Source: Mycobacterium sp. ITM-2016-00318 (GTDB lineage: Bacteria; Actinomycetota; Actinomycetes; Mycobacteriales; Mycobacteriaceae). From it: a stretch of 64,000 nt of DNA. The stretch spans positions 4,092,001 to 4,156,000 of the forward strand of contig NZ_CP134400.1 of assembly GCF_002968285.2 (NCBI RefSeq). The letters are read 5' to 3'. Made by a program: the position numbers and the translations under genes. Each line of letters starts with the position of its first letter. The first letter of the stretch is position 1. Below are positions 28,496-35,703 of the stretch, one piece after another. The notes beneath the pieces are model-generated. The model had not been told where the DNA came from. It worked only from the letters and a program-made list of their open reading frames with translations, and did not search any database.

Positions 28496-29418
28496 TAGTC
28501 GGCCGCCTGCACATCGTCGAGCAGCCGGGGCAGATCTGGCCCCTTGAACGCCGCCACCGCGCCTTCGTAGCGTTCCATTGCCCATTCCCAGAAGTCGAAA
28601 TCGATTGTGCTGGATCCATTCTGGATGCACCCCCACAGGGTCCAGCCATACTTGCCGACGATTCCCTGCAGCTGGGCGCGGGCGATCTTGTGACGCAGCC
28701 TTCGCCCGTAGTACGCCGTGACGAACTCGTCGAGTTGTTCGGTGGACAGCCGGCACTCGGCCCAGGTGTTACCGAGCTCAAAACACGGATCGTTGTTGCC
28801 GGAGTACTCGTAGTCGATCAGCCACATCTTGTCGCCGTCTTCGATGAAGTTCCCCGCCAGCAGATCGTTGTTGCACGGCACCGTGGTCTGGTCCGTCGCG
28901 GTCAACACCTTGGCGATCCCGGTGAATACGTCGGCGTAATCGAGATAGTCACCGGGGAGACGGAACCCGTTGTCCAGAATGGTCTTCAGGTACGCGGGCT
29001 GCCGTTCGAACATGTCGAAGCGGCCCTGAAACCGCGGGCCGGCATGGAGTGTCCGAACGGCGCCTGCTGCCTTGGCGATGATCTCCGGCCGCTGGAAGTC
29101 GGCATTGGTCAGCGTCTGCCCATCGAGATAGCTCAGCAACAGGATCCCGAGGTCGGGCCGGTAGTCGATCACCTGCGCGCCGACGCCTGCCTCCGCGGCG
29201 GCCTTGGTGTTGAAGAACTCGCTCTCGCGGTCGATGCCGAGGAAGTTGCTGCCCATGTCGCAGCACCTGGCGACATAGACGGCGTCCGGCGTGGTGATCT
29301 TGACGTTGCGATTGGTCAGACCGCCGGATAGTTCGTGCAGCTCCCGCGGCCGCCCCGCCAGGACGGGGATCTCCTCGAACAGCGTGTTGAGCTGCGCGTC
29401 GGTGAGCGGTGGCGACAC
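28495..29418 (-). CDS. choline/ethanolamine kinase-like phosphotransferase (APH fold)
   Basis: Aminoglycoside-phosphotransferase-fold kinase of 307 residues resembling bacterial choline kinase (LicA type). The catalytic loop reads VPCNNDLLAGNF with the base Asp and metal Asn in place but Asn where His is more usual. The DFG-equivalent is WLIDYEYSG. An N-terminal nucleotide-binding lobe (LSGGLTNRNVKI) precedes. It is first in the operon with the DMGDH-like flavoprotein and serine dehydratase, which points to choline or a methylated amine as substrate; that is inference. Its stop overlaps the next start by one base. Confidence 0.82.
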   Translation of the reverse strand: MSPPLTDAQLNTLFEEIPVLAGRPRELHELSGGLTNRNVKITTPDAVYVARCCDMGSNFLGIDRESEFFNTKAAAEAGVGAQVIDYRPDLGILLLSYLDGQTLTNADFQRPEIIAKAAGAVRTLHAGPRFQGRFDMFERQPAYLKTILDNGFRLPGDYLDYADVFTGIAKVLTATDQTTVPCNNDLLAGNFIEDGDKMWLIDYEYSGNNDPCFELGNTWAECRLSTEQLDEFVTAYYGRRLRHKIARAQLQGIVGKYGWTLWGCIQNGSSTIDFDFWEWAMERYEGAVAAFKGPDLPRLLDDVQAAD

Positions 29419-29506
29419 CGGCTCACTCTATGCCGCGGCAGCCCATGCGCACCGGAGAATATGGGGACGCCCATACACCCTGAGCACCTCGGGCTCATGC
29501 GTCGCG

Positions 29507-29857
29507 TCAGTCGTGGGGCGCCAGAATGCAGAACTCGTTGCCCTCGGGGTCGGCCAGCACCACCCACGTCTGCTCGCCTTGGCCGATGTCGACGTGGCGG
29601 GCGCCCATGCCGATCACCCGGTCGACCTCGGCCTGCTGATCGTCGGGCCGGAAGTCCAGATGAATGCGGTTCTTCACGACCTTCTCGTCGGACACCGCGA
29701 TGAAGATCCAGTCGGGTCCGGCACCGGGCGGCGGATGCAGCCGCACGTCGCCGTCGTCGTCGATGCCGTGCGGCCAGCCCAGCACCTGTGCCCACCACTC
29801 GCCGAGTGCGGTGGCGTCGCGGGCGTCGATGCAGATCTCGTCGAATATGAGGCTCAG
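29507..29857 (-). CDS. VOC/glyoxalase-fold small protein with no canonical start codon
   Basis: The C-terminal ~92 residues from a GTG at 29785 (LGWPHGIDDDGDVRLHPP ... IHLDFRPDD ... VVLADPEGNEFCIL) are clearly a vicinal-oxygen-chelate domain. The same frame continues upstream with the family N-terminus (LSLIFDEICIDARDATALGEWWAQV), so the gene should begin near 29857-29866. No ATG, GTG or TTG exists there in frame, only CTG at 29857 and GTT at 29864-29866, a one-base change from GTG. Either CTG is used or the start was mutated. It overlaps the end of fadD36, which suggests coupling. Function unknown; metal-dependent resistance or isomerase activity is typical of the fold. Confidence 0.65.
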   Translation of the reverse strand: MSLIFDEICIDARDATALGEWWAQVLGWPHGIDDDGDVRLHPPPGAGPDWIFIAVSDEKVVKNRIHLDFRPDDQQAEVDRVIGMGARHVDIGQGEQTWVVLADPEGNEFCILAPHD

Positions 29858-31254
29858 GTCATCAACTCCTTCTTCAGCACCTTGCCCATCGCATTGCGCG
29901 GCAGACTGTCGACCACGCGTACCTCGCGCGGGCGCTTGTGCATCGAAAGCTGTTCTGCGACATAGCTGATCAGTATTTCTGGATCGGCGTCGCCGACGAC
30001 GAACGCGACGATGCGCTGACCAAGGTCGTCATCGGGCACGCCGACCACCGCCGCCTCGGCCACGCCGGAATGCCCGAGCAGCACCGTCTCGATTTCACCC
30101 GCACCGACCCGGTAACCGCCGGTCTTGATCAGGTCCACAGATTCGCGCCCGACGATGCGGTGCATACCATCGGCGTCGATGACGGCCGCGTCGCCGGACC
30201 GGTACCAGCCGTCGGCGTCGAACGCGTTCGCCGTGGCTTCCGGCAGATTCAAATACCCGTCGAACATCGTCGGCGTCTGAACCTGCAGCGCCCCAATGGT
30301 TTCGCCGTCATGCGGGGACGGCGCACCGTCGTCGTCCACCACCCGGGTCCGCACACCGGTCAGCGGCAGGCCGACCCAGCCGGGCCGACGCTCGCCCGCT
30401 GCCCGGGTACTGACGGTGATCAGGGTTTCGCTTGCGCCGTACCTCTCCACCGGGGGGTGCCCGGTCAGTTCGGCGAGCCTGTCGAACACCGGCACCGGCA
30501 GTGCCGCGCTGCCCGACACCAGCAGGCGCGCCGAGGACAGCGCTCGCGCGGCGTCGGCATCGTCGACGACGCGCGACCACACCGTCGGCACCCCGAAGTA
30601 CAGCGAACCGGAGGCCTCGGCATAGCTCACTGGCGTCGGTTTCCCGGTGTGCACGAAGCGGTTTCCGATCCGCAGCGAGCCGAGCAGTCCGAGCACCAGC
30701 CCGTGGATGTGGAACAGCGGAAGGCCGTGCACCAAGGTGTCGTCTGCGGTCCACTGCCAAGCCTCGGCCAGCGCATCGATGTCGACGGCGATCGCCCGCC
30801 TGCTGACCAGCACACCTTTCGGCGGACCCGTCGTTCCCGAGGTGTACATGATCAGTGCGGTGGCCTCCGGCGGCGGTTCCGCGTAGCGGTGCCATGACCG
30901 CGCGTGCAGCCGCACCGGCATGTGCGGCAGGCCTTCGGGTTCGTCGGGCTGCTCGCCCAGCCACAGTTGCGCGCCGGAGTCGGACAGAATGTGCCGCCGC
31001 TCTGCCGCGCCGACGTCGGCGGGCACCGGAACCACGGGTACCCCGGCGATGAGGCAACCGGTGACGGCAAGCACGGTGGTGGCGGTCGGCCTGGCAAGGA
31101 CCGCGACCCGCTGCGCGCCGCCGACCCGTTCGGCCACCGACGTCGCGGCGCCGACGAGGTCGCTACGGCTCAGCACGGCGCCGCCGATGCGCACCGCGTC
31201 GCCGATGTCGGCGCCGCCCGCGACGGCCGCGGGGTTCAGCGAAGCCAGCAGCAC
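29854..31254 (-). CDS. fadD36: acyl-CoA synthetase FadD36 (malonyl-CoA synthetase-like)
   Basis: Adenylate-forming enzyme of 466 residues with MYTSGTTGPPKG (P-loop), LFHIHGLVLG, RYGASETLI and the C-terminal YRSGDAAVID / GRESVDLIKTGGYRVGAGEIE blocks and catalytic-lysine end PRNAMGKVLKK. Its short length and HARSWHRY/IHGLVLGLL features fit the malonate/methylmalonate-CoA ligase subgroup. It matches Rv1193 by memory. The GTG at 31254 reproduces the MLLASLNPA-type N-terminus. It is divergent from the Nudix gene (40-base spacer) and overlaps the VOC gene downstream. Confidence 0.92.
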   Translation of the reverse strand: MLLASLNPAAVAGGADIGDAVRIGGAVLSRSDLVGAATSVAERVGGAQRVAVLARPTATTVLAVTGCLIAGVPVVPVPADVGAAERRHILSDSGAQLWLGEQPDEPEGLPHMPVRLHARSWHRYAEPPPEATALIMYTSGTTGPPKGVLVSRRAIAVDIDALAEAWQWTADDTLVHGLPLFHIHGLVLGLLGSLRIGNRFVHTGKPTPVSYAEASGSLYFGVPTVWSRVVDDADAARALSSARLLVSGSAALPVPVFDRLAELTGHPPVERYGASETLITVSTRAAGERRPGWVGLPLTGVRTRVVDDDGAPSPHDGETIGALQVQTPTMFDGYLNLPEATANAFDADGWYRSGDAAVIDADGMHRIVGRESVDLIKTGGYRVGAGEIETVLLGHSGVAEAAVVGVPDDDLGQRIVAFVVGDADPEILISYVAEQLSMHKRPREVRVVDSLPRNAMGKVLKKELMT

Positions 31255-31294
31255 GCCGCCGAGGCTACCCGTATGCGCTCGGCATACTTGGCCC

Positions 31295-31828
31295 GTGGAC
31301 GAGATCCGGCGCATTGCTTCTCGCGAGGTGTACCGCAACGACTGGATGAGGGTGCGCGAGGACGAGGTGCGCCGCCCCGACGGGTCCGACGGCATCTACG
31401 GCGTCATCGACAAACCGGACTATGCGCTGATCATCGCCCGTGACGGCGACCGGTTCCGGCTGGTCGAGCAGTTCCGCTATCCGCTCGGCCTGCGCCGCTG
31501 GGAGTTCCCGCAGGGCACCGCACCTGGACGGGCCGATCTCGATCCGACCGCGCTGGCCCACCGCGAACTGCGCGAGGAAACCGGTCTGCGTGCCGAATCG
31601 ATGGTGTCGATAGGTCTGCTCGACGTCGCAGGGGGGATGAGCAGCCAGCGCGGCAGGGTCTTCGTCGCCACCGGCATCACCGAGGGCGAGCACGACCGCG
31701 AGCACACCGAACAGGACATGCACAGCGAGTGGTTCGGCCGTGCTGTCGTCGAAGCGATGATGCGAGACGGGGAAATCACCGACGCCCAGACGCTCGCGGC
31801 CTGGACACTGTTCCTGTTGAGCGAGTGA
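31295..31828 (+). CDS. Nudix hydrolase, ADP-ribose pyrophosphatase-like
   Basis: Nudix-fold hydrolase of 177 residues. The catalytic helix RELREETG (90-97) is intact. The N-terminal half of the Nudix box (GTAPGRADLDPTALAH) has extra residues and lacks the usual Glu after GX5, a known variant in ADP-ribose/sugar-nucleotide hydrolases. A preceding beta-sheet segment (VYRNDWMRVREDEVRRPDG, VVEQFRYPLG-like VEQFRYPLGL) supports the ADPRase subgroup. GTG 31295 is chosen because it yields the standard N-terminus. It is divergent from fadD36. It is followed by a long hairpin at 31844-31901. Confidence 0.82.
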   Translation: MDEIRRIASREVYRNDWMRVREDEVRRPDGSDGIYGVIDKPDYALIIARDGDRFRLVEQFRYPLGLRRWEFPQGTAPGRADLDPTALAHRELREETGLRAESMVSIGLLDVAGGMSSQRGRVFVATGITEGEHDREHTEQDMHSEWFGRAVVEAMMRDGEITDAQTLAAWTLFLLSE

Positions 31829-31843
31829 GCGCGGGCGTCGGGG

Positions 31844-31901
31844 GCGACTGTGCGCCTGCTGACGACAGTCGCCGCAGAACCGTCAGCGGACGCACACTCG
31901 C
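31844..31901. repeat. intergenic inverted repeat, 21-bp arms (REP-like/terminator)
   Basis: Arms 31844-31864 and 31881-31901 pair at 18 of 21 positions around a 16-base loop, just after the Nudix stop. The core GTGTGCG/CGCACAC type palindrome resembles dispersed intergenic palindromes that I recall in mycobacterial genomes. It could act as a transcription terminator for the Nudix gene. There is no U-tract. Confidence 0.6.
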
Positions 31902-31991
31902 GATGAGTCCGGCAGTCGAAGGCGGTCTATATCGACATGTCCATCACCCGCACACCCTGGCTCACACCACCAAATACGACCTGGAGACAAT

Positions 31992-32396
31992 ATGAGTGAC
32001 GAACAGGCCATCCGCGACGTGTTCACCGGATGGGTCGACGCGATCCGGACGCAGAACCTGAACGCCGTTGTCGCCAATCACGATAAGGGCATCGTGATGT
32101 TCGATGTGCCACCGCCCTACGACGGCATCCGCGGCATCGACGATTACCGCGATTCGTGGCCGCCGTTCTTCGATTTCCTCGCCACCGGCGCCGAATTCAC
32201 GGTAGTCGAGCTCGACGTCGTGGCAGGTGCCGACGTGGCGTTTGCGTATGCGTTGTTGCGCTGCGGTACCCGTGACCAGTTCGCCGAGAACCCCGACAAC
32301 CGGCTGCGGGTAACCGTCGGGCTGCGCAAGGTCGACGGCCGCTGGCTCATTGCGCACGAACATCATTCGTTCCCGATGACCGACACGGAGTCGTAA
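31992..32396 (+). CDS. SnoaL-like/DUF4440 family protein
   Basis: Product of 134 residues with the cone-shaped alpha+beta NTF2-like fold pattern: an N-terminal helix (AIRDVFTGWVDAIRTQNLNAVVANHD), a strand block (GIVMFDVPPPYDGIRGIDDYRD) and C-terminal strands ending RWLIAHEHHSFPM. Such SgcJ/YybH-type proteins are often small-molecule isomerases or sensors. No specific activity can be assigned. GGAG lies about 8 bases before the ATG. It stands alone after a hairpin and 31 bases before the exported protein gene. Confidence 0.78.
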   Translation: MSDEQAIRDVFTGWVDAIRTQNLNAVVANHDKGIVMFDVPPPYDGIRGIDDYRDSWPPFFDFLATGAEFTVVELDVVAGADVAFAYALLRCGTRDQFAENPDNRLRVTVGLRKVDGRWLIAHEHHSFPMTDTES

Positions 32397-32426
32397 TCCG
32401 CGGGTCCGCCCGCTCAGGGCGCTACG

Positions 32427-32945
32427 GTGCCCCTCGTGAGAACAGCGCTGCGCCGAGTGGGTATGGCTTGGCTGGCCGCCACTTCCGCAGCCGCAGGCGT
32501 GTGCGCGATGTCCGCCGCCCAAGCCGCCCCCCACGTCTGGAACGGCAAGTACTCGCTGATGCGCTACGCGGGTGAGAAGACGGGCACCAGCCTGGCGGCC
32601 CGCCAACCCGAACCGGACTTCAGCGACGTCTACACCTTCGTCACCGACTGCTCCAGCGGCTCATGCGTAGCGACCGTCGTCGACGGGCCCAAACCCGCCA
32701 ACCCGACACTCCCGCTGCCGCCGCGGTACACGTGGAACGGTTCCACCTGGGTGCACATCTACGAGTGGCAGTGGGACTGCTATCTGGGCGAGGGCATTCC
32801 GAAGGCATGGAACCCGGCGCGGTCCGTCGCGTACTACACGCCGCAAGCCGACGGCACACTGCGCGGAAGTTGGCGCACAGATATCTCCGGCGGACCCTGT
32901 GCCGGCTCGGTGATCATGAGTGTCGCCGCATTTCCGTCCGGCTAG
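32427..32945 (+). CDS. mycobacterial secreted protein with signal peptide, unknown function
   Basis: Product of 172 residues with an N-terminal signal peptide (hydrophobic core about residues 12-30, cleavage after AAQAA) and a mature domain with four or five cysteines (TDCSSGSCVA, WDCYLG, GGPCAGS) that could form disulfides. It is rich in aromatic residues (TWNGSTWVHIYEWQWD). I recognise it as a mycobacterial exported-protein type but know of no assigned activity. GTG codons at 32427 and 32436 are alternative starts. It is convergent with pruB; a palindrome at 32963-32976 lies between. Confidence 0.75.
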   Translation: MPLVRTALRRVGMAWLAATSAAAGVCAMSAAQAAPHVWNGKYSLMRYAGEKTGTSLAARQPEPDFSDVYTFVTDCSSGSCVATVVDGPKPANPTLPLPPRYTWNGSTWVHIYEWQWDCYLGEGIPKAWNPARSVAYYTPQADGTLRGSWRTDISGGPCAGSVIMSVAAFPSG

Positions 32946-32958
32946 ACCGCCGAGCCTG

Positions 32959-32983
32959 CTGCCAGATCGCGATCTGAGGCAGA
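32959..32983. terminator. palindromic hairpin between convergent genes
   Basis: A perfect 14-base palindrome (CAGATCGCGATCTG, 32963-32976) is flanked by CTGCC at 32958-32962 and GGCAG at 32978-32982, giving a bulged hairpin between the ends of the exported-protein gene and pruB. It lacks a U-tract, as is common in mycobacteria. A bidirectional terminator is the likeliest role, though a protein-binding site cannot be excluded. Confidence 0.45.
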
Positions 32984-33013
32984 TTCGCCGATCTGTATGC
33001 AGTCTCGAGGTCG

Positions 33014-33979
33014 TCAGTGGTGCCGCTCGGCGAGCGCGCGCAGGAAGAACGTCAGGTTCGCGGGCCGCTCGGCGAGCCTACGCACGAAGTAGCCGTACCA
33101 CTGCGTGCCGAAAGGGACGTAGACCCGGACGTGGTTGCCCCCGTCGGCCAACCGGCACTGTTCGGCGTCGCGGATGCCGAACAGCATCTGGTATTCGAAG
33201 CGGTCGGCAGCGCGGCCGTTTTCCCGAACCAGCGCAGGCACCGCTTCGATGATCGTCGGGTCGTGGGAGGCCACCATCGGATAACCCGATCCCGCCATCA
33301 ACACGCGCAGGCAACGCATGTAGGAGTCGTTGACGTCGTCGCGGTCGCGGAACGCAACCGACGCCGGTTCGTCATAGGCGCCCTTGCACAGTCGGATTCG
33401 CGCGCCCGAGGCGGCGAACTCCTTGCAGTCGCCTTCCGTGCGCTTGAGGTATGCCTGTAGAACCGTGCCGAGCCAGGGGAATTCGTTACGCAGATCGCGC
33501 ACGATCGACAACGTCGAGTCCGTCATCGTGTGGTCCTCGGCGTCCACGGTCACCCAGGCGCCGACCCGCTGCGCCCTTTCGCAAATAGTATGGGCGTTGT
33601 CGCGGGCGATCTTCTCCCCGTCGCGCGGCAGCGCCTGGCCGAGTGCGGACAACTTCAACGACACTTCGAGCGGCCGCACCGTGATTCCCGCGGCTTCCTC
33701 GCGTGTGCCCAGCGCATCGAGCAGTTCCAGATAGGCCCGCACCGTCTTGTCGGCGTCCTCGACCTCGGTGGTGTCCTCGCCAAGGTAATCGATGCTGACC
33801 ATTCTGTGGCTATCCCGCAGTTGCGCAACGGAGTTCAGTACCTCGGCAACCGTTTCGCCGGGCACGAAGCGGTGCACCACATCTCGGGTCACCGGTAACC
33901 GCTCAGCCGTGCGCCGCAGTCCGTCTGACCTGCTGGCCGCGAGAATCGCCGGGCGCCCGACCCGATCGAAGAAGCCCAT
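33014..33979 (-). CDS. pruB: proline dehydrogenase
   Basis: FAD-dependent TIM-barrel enzyme oxidising L-proline to delta-1-pyrroline-5-carboxylate at the membrane. The 321-residue product from ATG 33979 (MGFFDRVGRPAILAA) has the family blocks VSIDYLGEDTTEVEDA, LKLSALG, TVDAEDHT, RIRLCKGAYDEP, ASHDP and the C-terminal YVPFGTQWYGYFVRRLAERP, which is the substrate-carboxylate binding helix. It is the monofunctional form. It begins one base after the pruA stop on the same strand, so the two steps of proline catabolism are co-translated. Matches Rv1188. Confidence 0.95.
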   Translation of the reverse strand: MGFFDRVGRPAILAASRSDGLRRTAERLPVTRDVVHRFVPGETVAEVLNSVAQLRDSHRMVSIDYLGEDTTEVEDADKTVRAYLELLDALGTREEAAGITVRPLEVSLKLSALGQALPRDGEKIARDNAHTICERAQRVGAWVTVDAEDHTMTDSTLSIVRDLRNEFPWLGTVLQAYLKRTEGDCKEFAASGARIRLCKGAYDEPASVAFRDRDDVNDSYMRCLRVLMAGSGYPMVASHDPTIIEAVPALVRENGRAADRFEYQMLFGIRDAEQCRLADGGNHVRVYVPFGTQWYGYFVRRLAERPANLTFFLRALAERHH

Positions 33980-33980
33980 C

Positions 33981-35609
33981 TCAAGCCTCCATGTGCGGGT
34001 AGTTGTGATCGGTCGACGGTACGAACGTCTCCTTGATGGACCGGGCCGACGTCCACCGCAGCAGGTTGAGCGCGGAGCCCGCCTTGTCGTTGGTGCCCGA
34101 TCCGCGCGAGCCGCCGAACGGCTGCTGCCCGACGACGGCGCCGGTCGGCTTGTCGTTGACATAGAAGTTGCCCGCGGCGAACCGCAACCGGTCCTGTGCC
34201 TGCAGCACTGCCTGCCGGTCGTCGGCGATGATCGCTCCGGTCAGCGCGTACTTCGCGCCGTGGTCGACGACGTCCAACATCTGCTCGTAGTCGGAGTCGG
34301 GATACACGTACACCGACAGGATGGGCCCGAAGTACTCGGTGGAGAACGATTCGTCGCCCGGATCGTCGGACATCAACACGGTTGGCCGGACGAAATAGCC
34401 CTCGCTGTCGTCGTATTCGCCGCCGACGGCGACCGTCACGCCCGCCGCGCCCTTGGCGCGTTCGATGGCCTTGACGTTCTTGGCGAACGAGCGCTCGTCG
34501 ATGAGGGCGCCGCCGAAGTTTGTCAGGTCGGTGACGTCGCCGTAGCGCAGCGCCTCGGTGGCGCCGAGGAAGTCGTCGCCCATCGACTGCCAGACCGAAC
34601 GCGGAATGAACGCCCGCGAGGCCGCCGAGCACTTCTGTCCCTGGAAGTCGAAGGCGCCGCGGATCAGCGCGGTGCGCAACACGTCGGGACGCGCCGACGG
34701 ATGCGCGAGCACGAAGTCTTTGCCGCCGGTCTCGCCCACCAGTCGCGGATAGGTGTGGTAGCGGTCGATGTTCGCGCCGACCTCGCGCCACAAATGCTGG
34801 AACGTCGCGGTGGAGCCGGTGAAGTGGATGCCGGCCAGCCGTGGGTCGGCCAGTACCACATCCGAAACCGCGATTCCGTCGCCTGCGAGCAGGTTGATGA
34901 CGCCAGGCGGAAGTCCGGCGGCCTCCATCAGTTGCATCGTCAGGTACGCGGCGAACGCCTGCGTCGGCGACGGCTTCCACACCACGGTGTTGCCCATCAG
35001 CGCTGCCGCGCTCGGCAGGTTGCCCGCGATCGCGGTGAAGTTGAACGGCGTGATGGCGTAGACGAAACCCTCGAGCGGACGATAGTCGGTGCGGTTCCAC
35101 ACCCCGCGCGAGCTGATCGGCTGCTGCGCCATGATCTCTCGCGCGAAGCCGACATTGAACCGCCAGAAGTCGATGAGCTCGCATGCTGCGTCGATCTCGG
35201 CCTGATAGGCGGACTTGGACTGACCGAGCATCGTTGCCGCGCAGAGCTTTTCGCGCCACGGTCCCGCCAGCAGATCCGCGGCACGCAGGAACACCGCGGC
35301 GCGCTCGTCGAACGGCGTGTTCGCCCATTCGTCCTTGGCGGCCATGGCCGCGTCGACGGCGGCGGTTGCATCGGAGTGCTCGGCGTTGGTGAGGGTGCCC
35401 AGTGTGGCGGCGTGGCGATGCGGCTGAACGACGTCGATGCGTTCGCCGCCGCCCATCCGGTGGGTTCCGCCGATCACATGGGGCAGGTCGATGGGGTCGT
35501 CGGCCAGTTCGGTGAGCGCGGTGACGAGGCGCGCGCGTTCGGGACTGTTCGGTGCGTATTCAAAGACCGGCTCGTTGGCGGGCGCGGGAACCTGGGTGAC
35601 GGCATCCAT
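33981..35609 (-). CDS. pruA: L-glutamate gamma-semialdehyde (P5C) dehydrogenase
   Basis: NAD-dependent aldehyde dehydrogenase converting P5C/glutamate semialdehyde to glutamate. The 542-residue product from ATG 35609 has the NAD-binding block ITPFNFTAIAGNLP, the general-base Glu region VGETGGKDFVL, the catalytic Cys in GQKCSAASR and EYFGPILSVYVYPD. It matches Rv1187 (also called rocA). The frame extends further upstream without support. It is first in the pruA-pruB operon and divergent from the PucR-type regulator with a 94-base spacer containing two direct repeats. Confidence 0.95.
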   Translation of the reverse strand: MDAVTQVPAPANEPVFEYAPNSPERARLVTALTELADDPIDLPHVIGGTHRMGGGERIDVVQPHRHAATLGTLTNAEHSDATAAVDAAMAAKDEWANTPFDERAAVFLRAADLLAGPWREKLCAATMLGQSKSAYQAEIDAACELIDFWRFNVGFAREIMAQQPISSRGVWNRTDYRPLEGFVYAITPFNFTAIAGNLPSAAALMGNTVVWKPSPTQAFAAYLTMQLMEAAGLPPGVINLLAGDGIAVSDVVLADPRLAGIHFTGSTATFQHLWREVGANIDRYHTYPRLVGETGGKDFVLAHPSARPDVLRTALIRGAFDFQGQKCSAASRAFIPRSVWQSMGDDFLGATEALRYGDVTDLTNFGGALIDERSFAKNVKAIERAKGAAGVTVAVGGEYDDSEGYFVRPTVLMSDDPGDESFSTEYFGPILSVYVYPDSDYEQMLDVVDHGAKYALTGAIIADDRQAVLQAQDRLRFAAGNFYVNDKPTGAVVGQQPFGGSRGSGTNDKAGSALNLLRWTSARSIKETFVPSTDHNYPHMEA

Positions 35610-35650
35610 GCAGTAAGGATCCCCCTTCGACCCATTCCTAACCGATGGTC

Positions 35651-35692
35651 GATCGGACAAGACCACAGAGGGCTTATAGTCGGATCGGACAA
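35651..35692. promoter_or_regulatory. paired direct repeats, candidate PruC operator
   Basis: The 10-base sequence GATCGGACAA occurs twice, at 35651-35660 and 35683-35692, spaced 32 bases start to start (about three helical turns), in the divergent pruA/regulator spacer. A -10-like TATAGT lies between them at 35675-35680, reading toward the regulator. The arrangement suits cooperative binding of one regulator to the same DNA face. The adjacent PucR-type protein is the obvious candidate. Confidence 0.5.
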
Positions 35693-35703
35693 AGGAGTGG
35701 GCG

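Noticed and set aside
25682..28498. 938-codon open frame opposite the flavoprotein gene
   Set aside because: No motifs and antisense to a gene with FAD and GcvT signatures.
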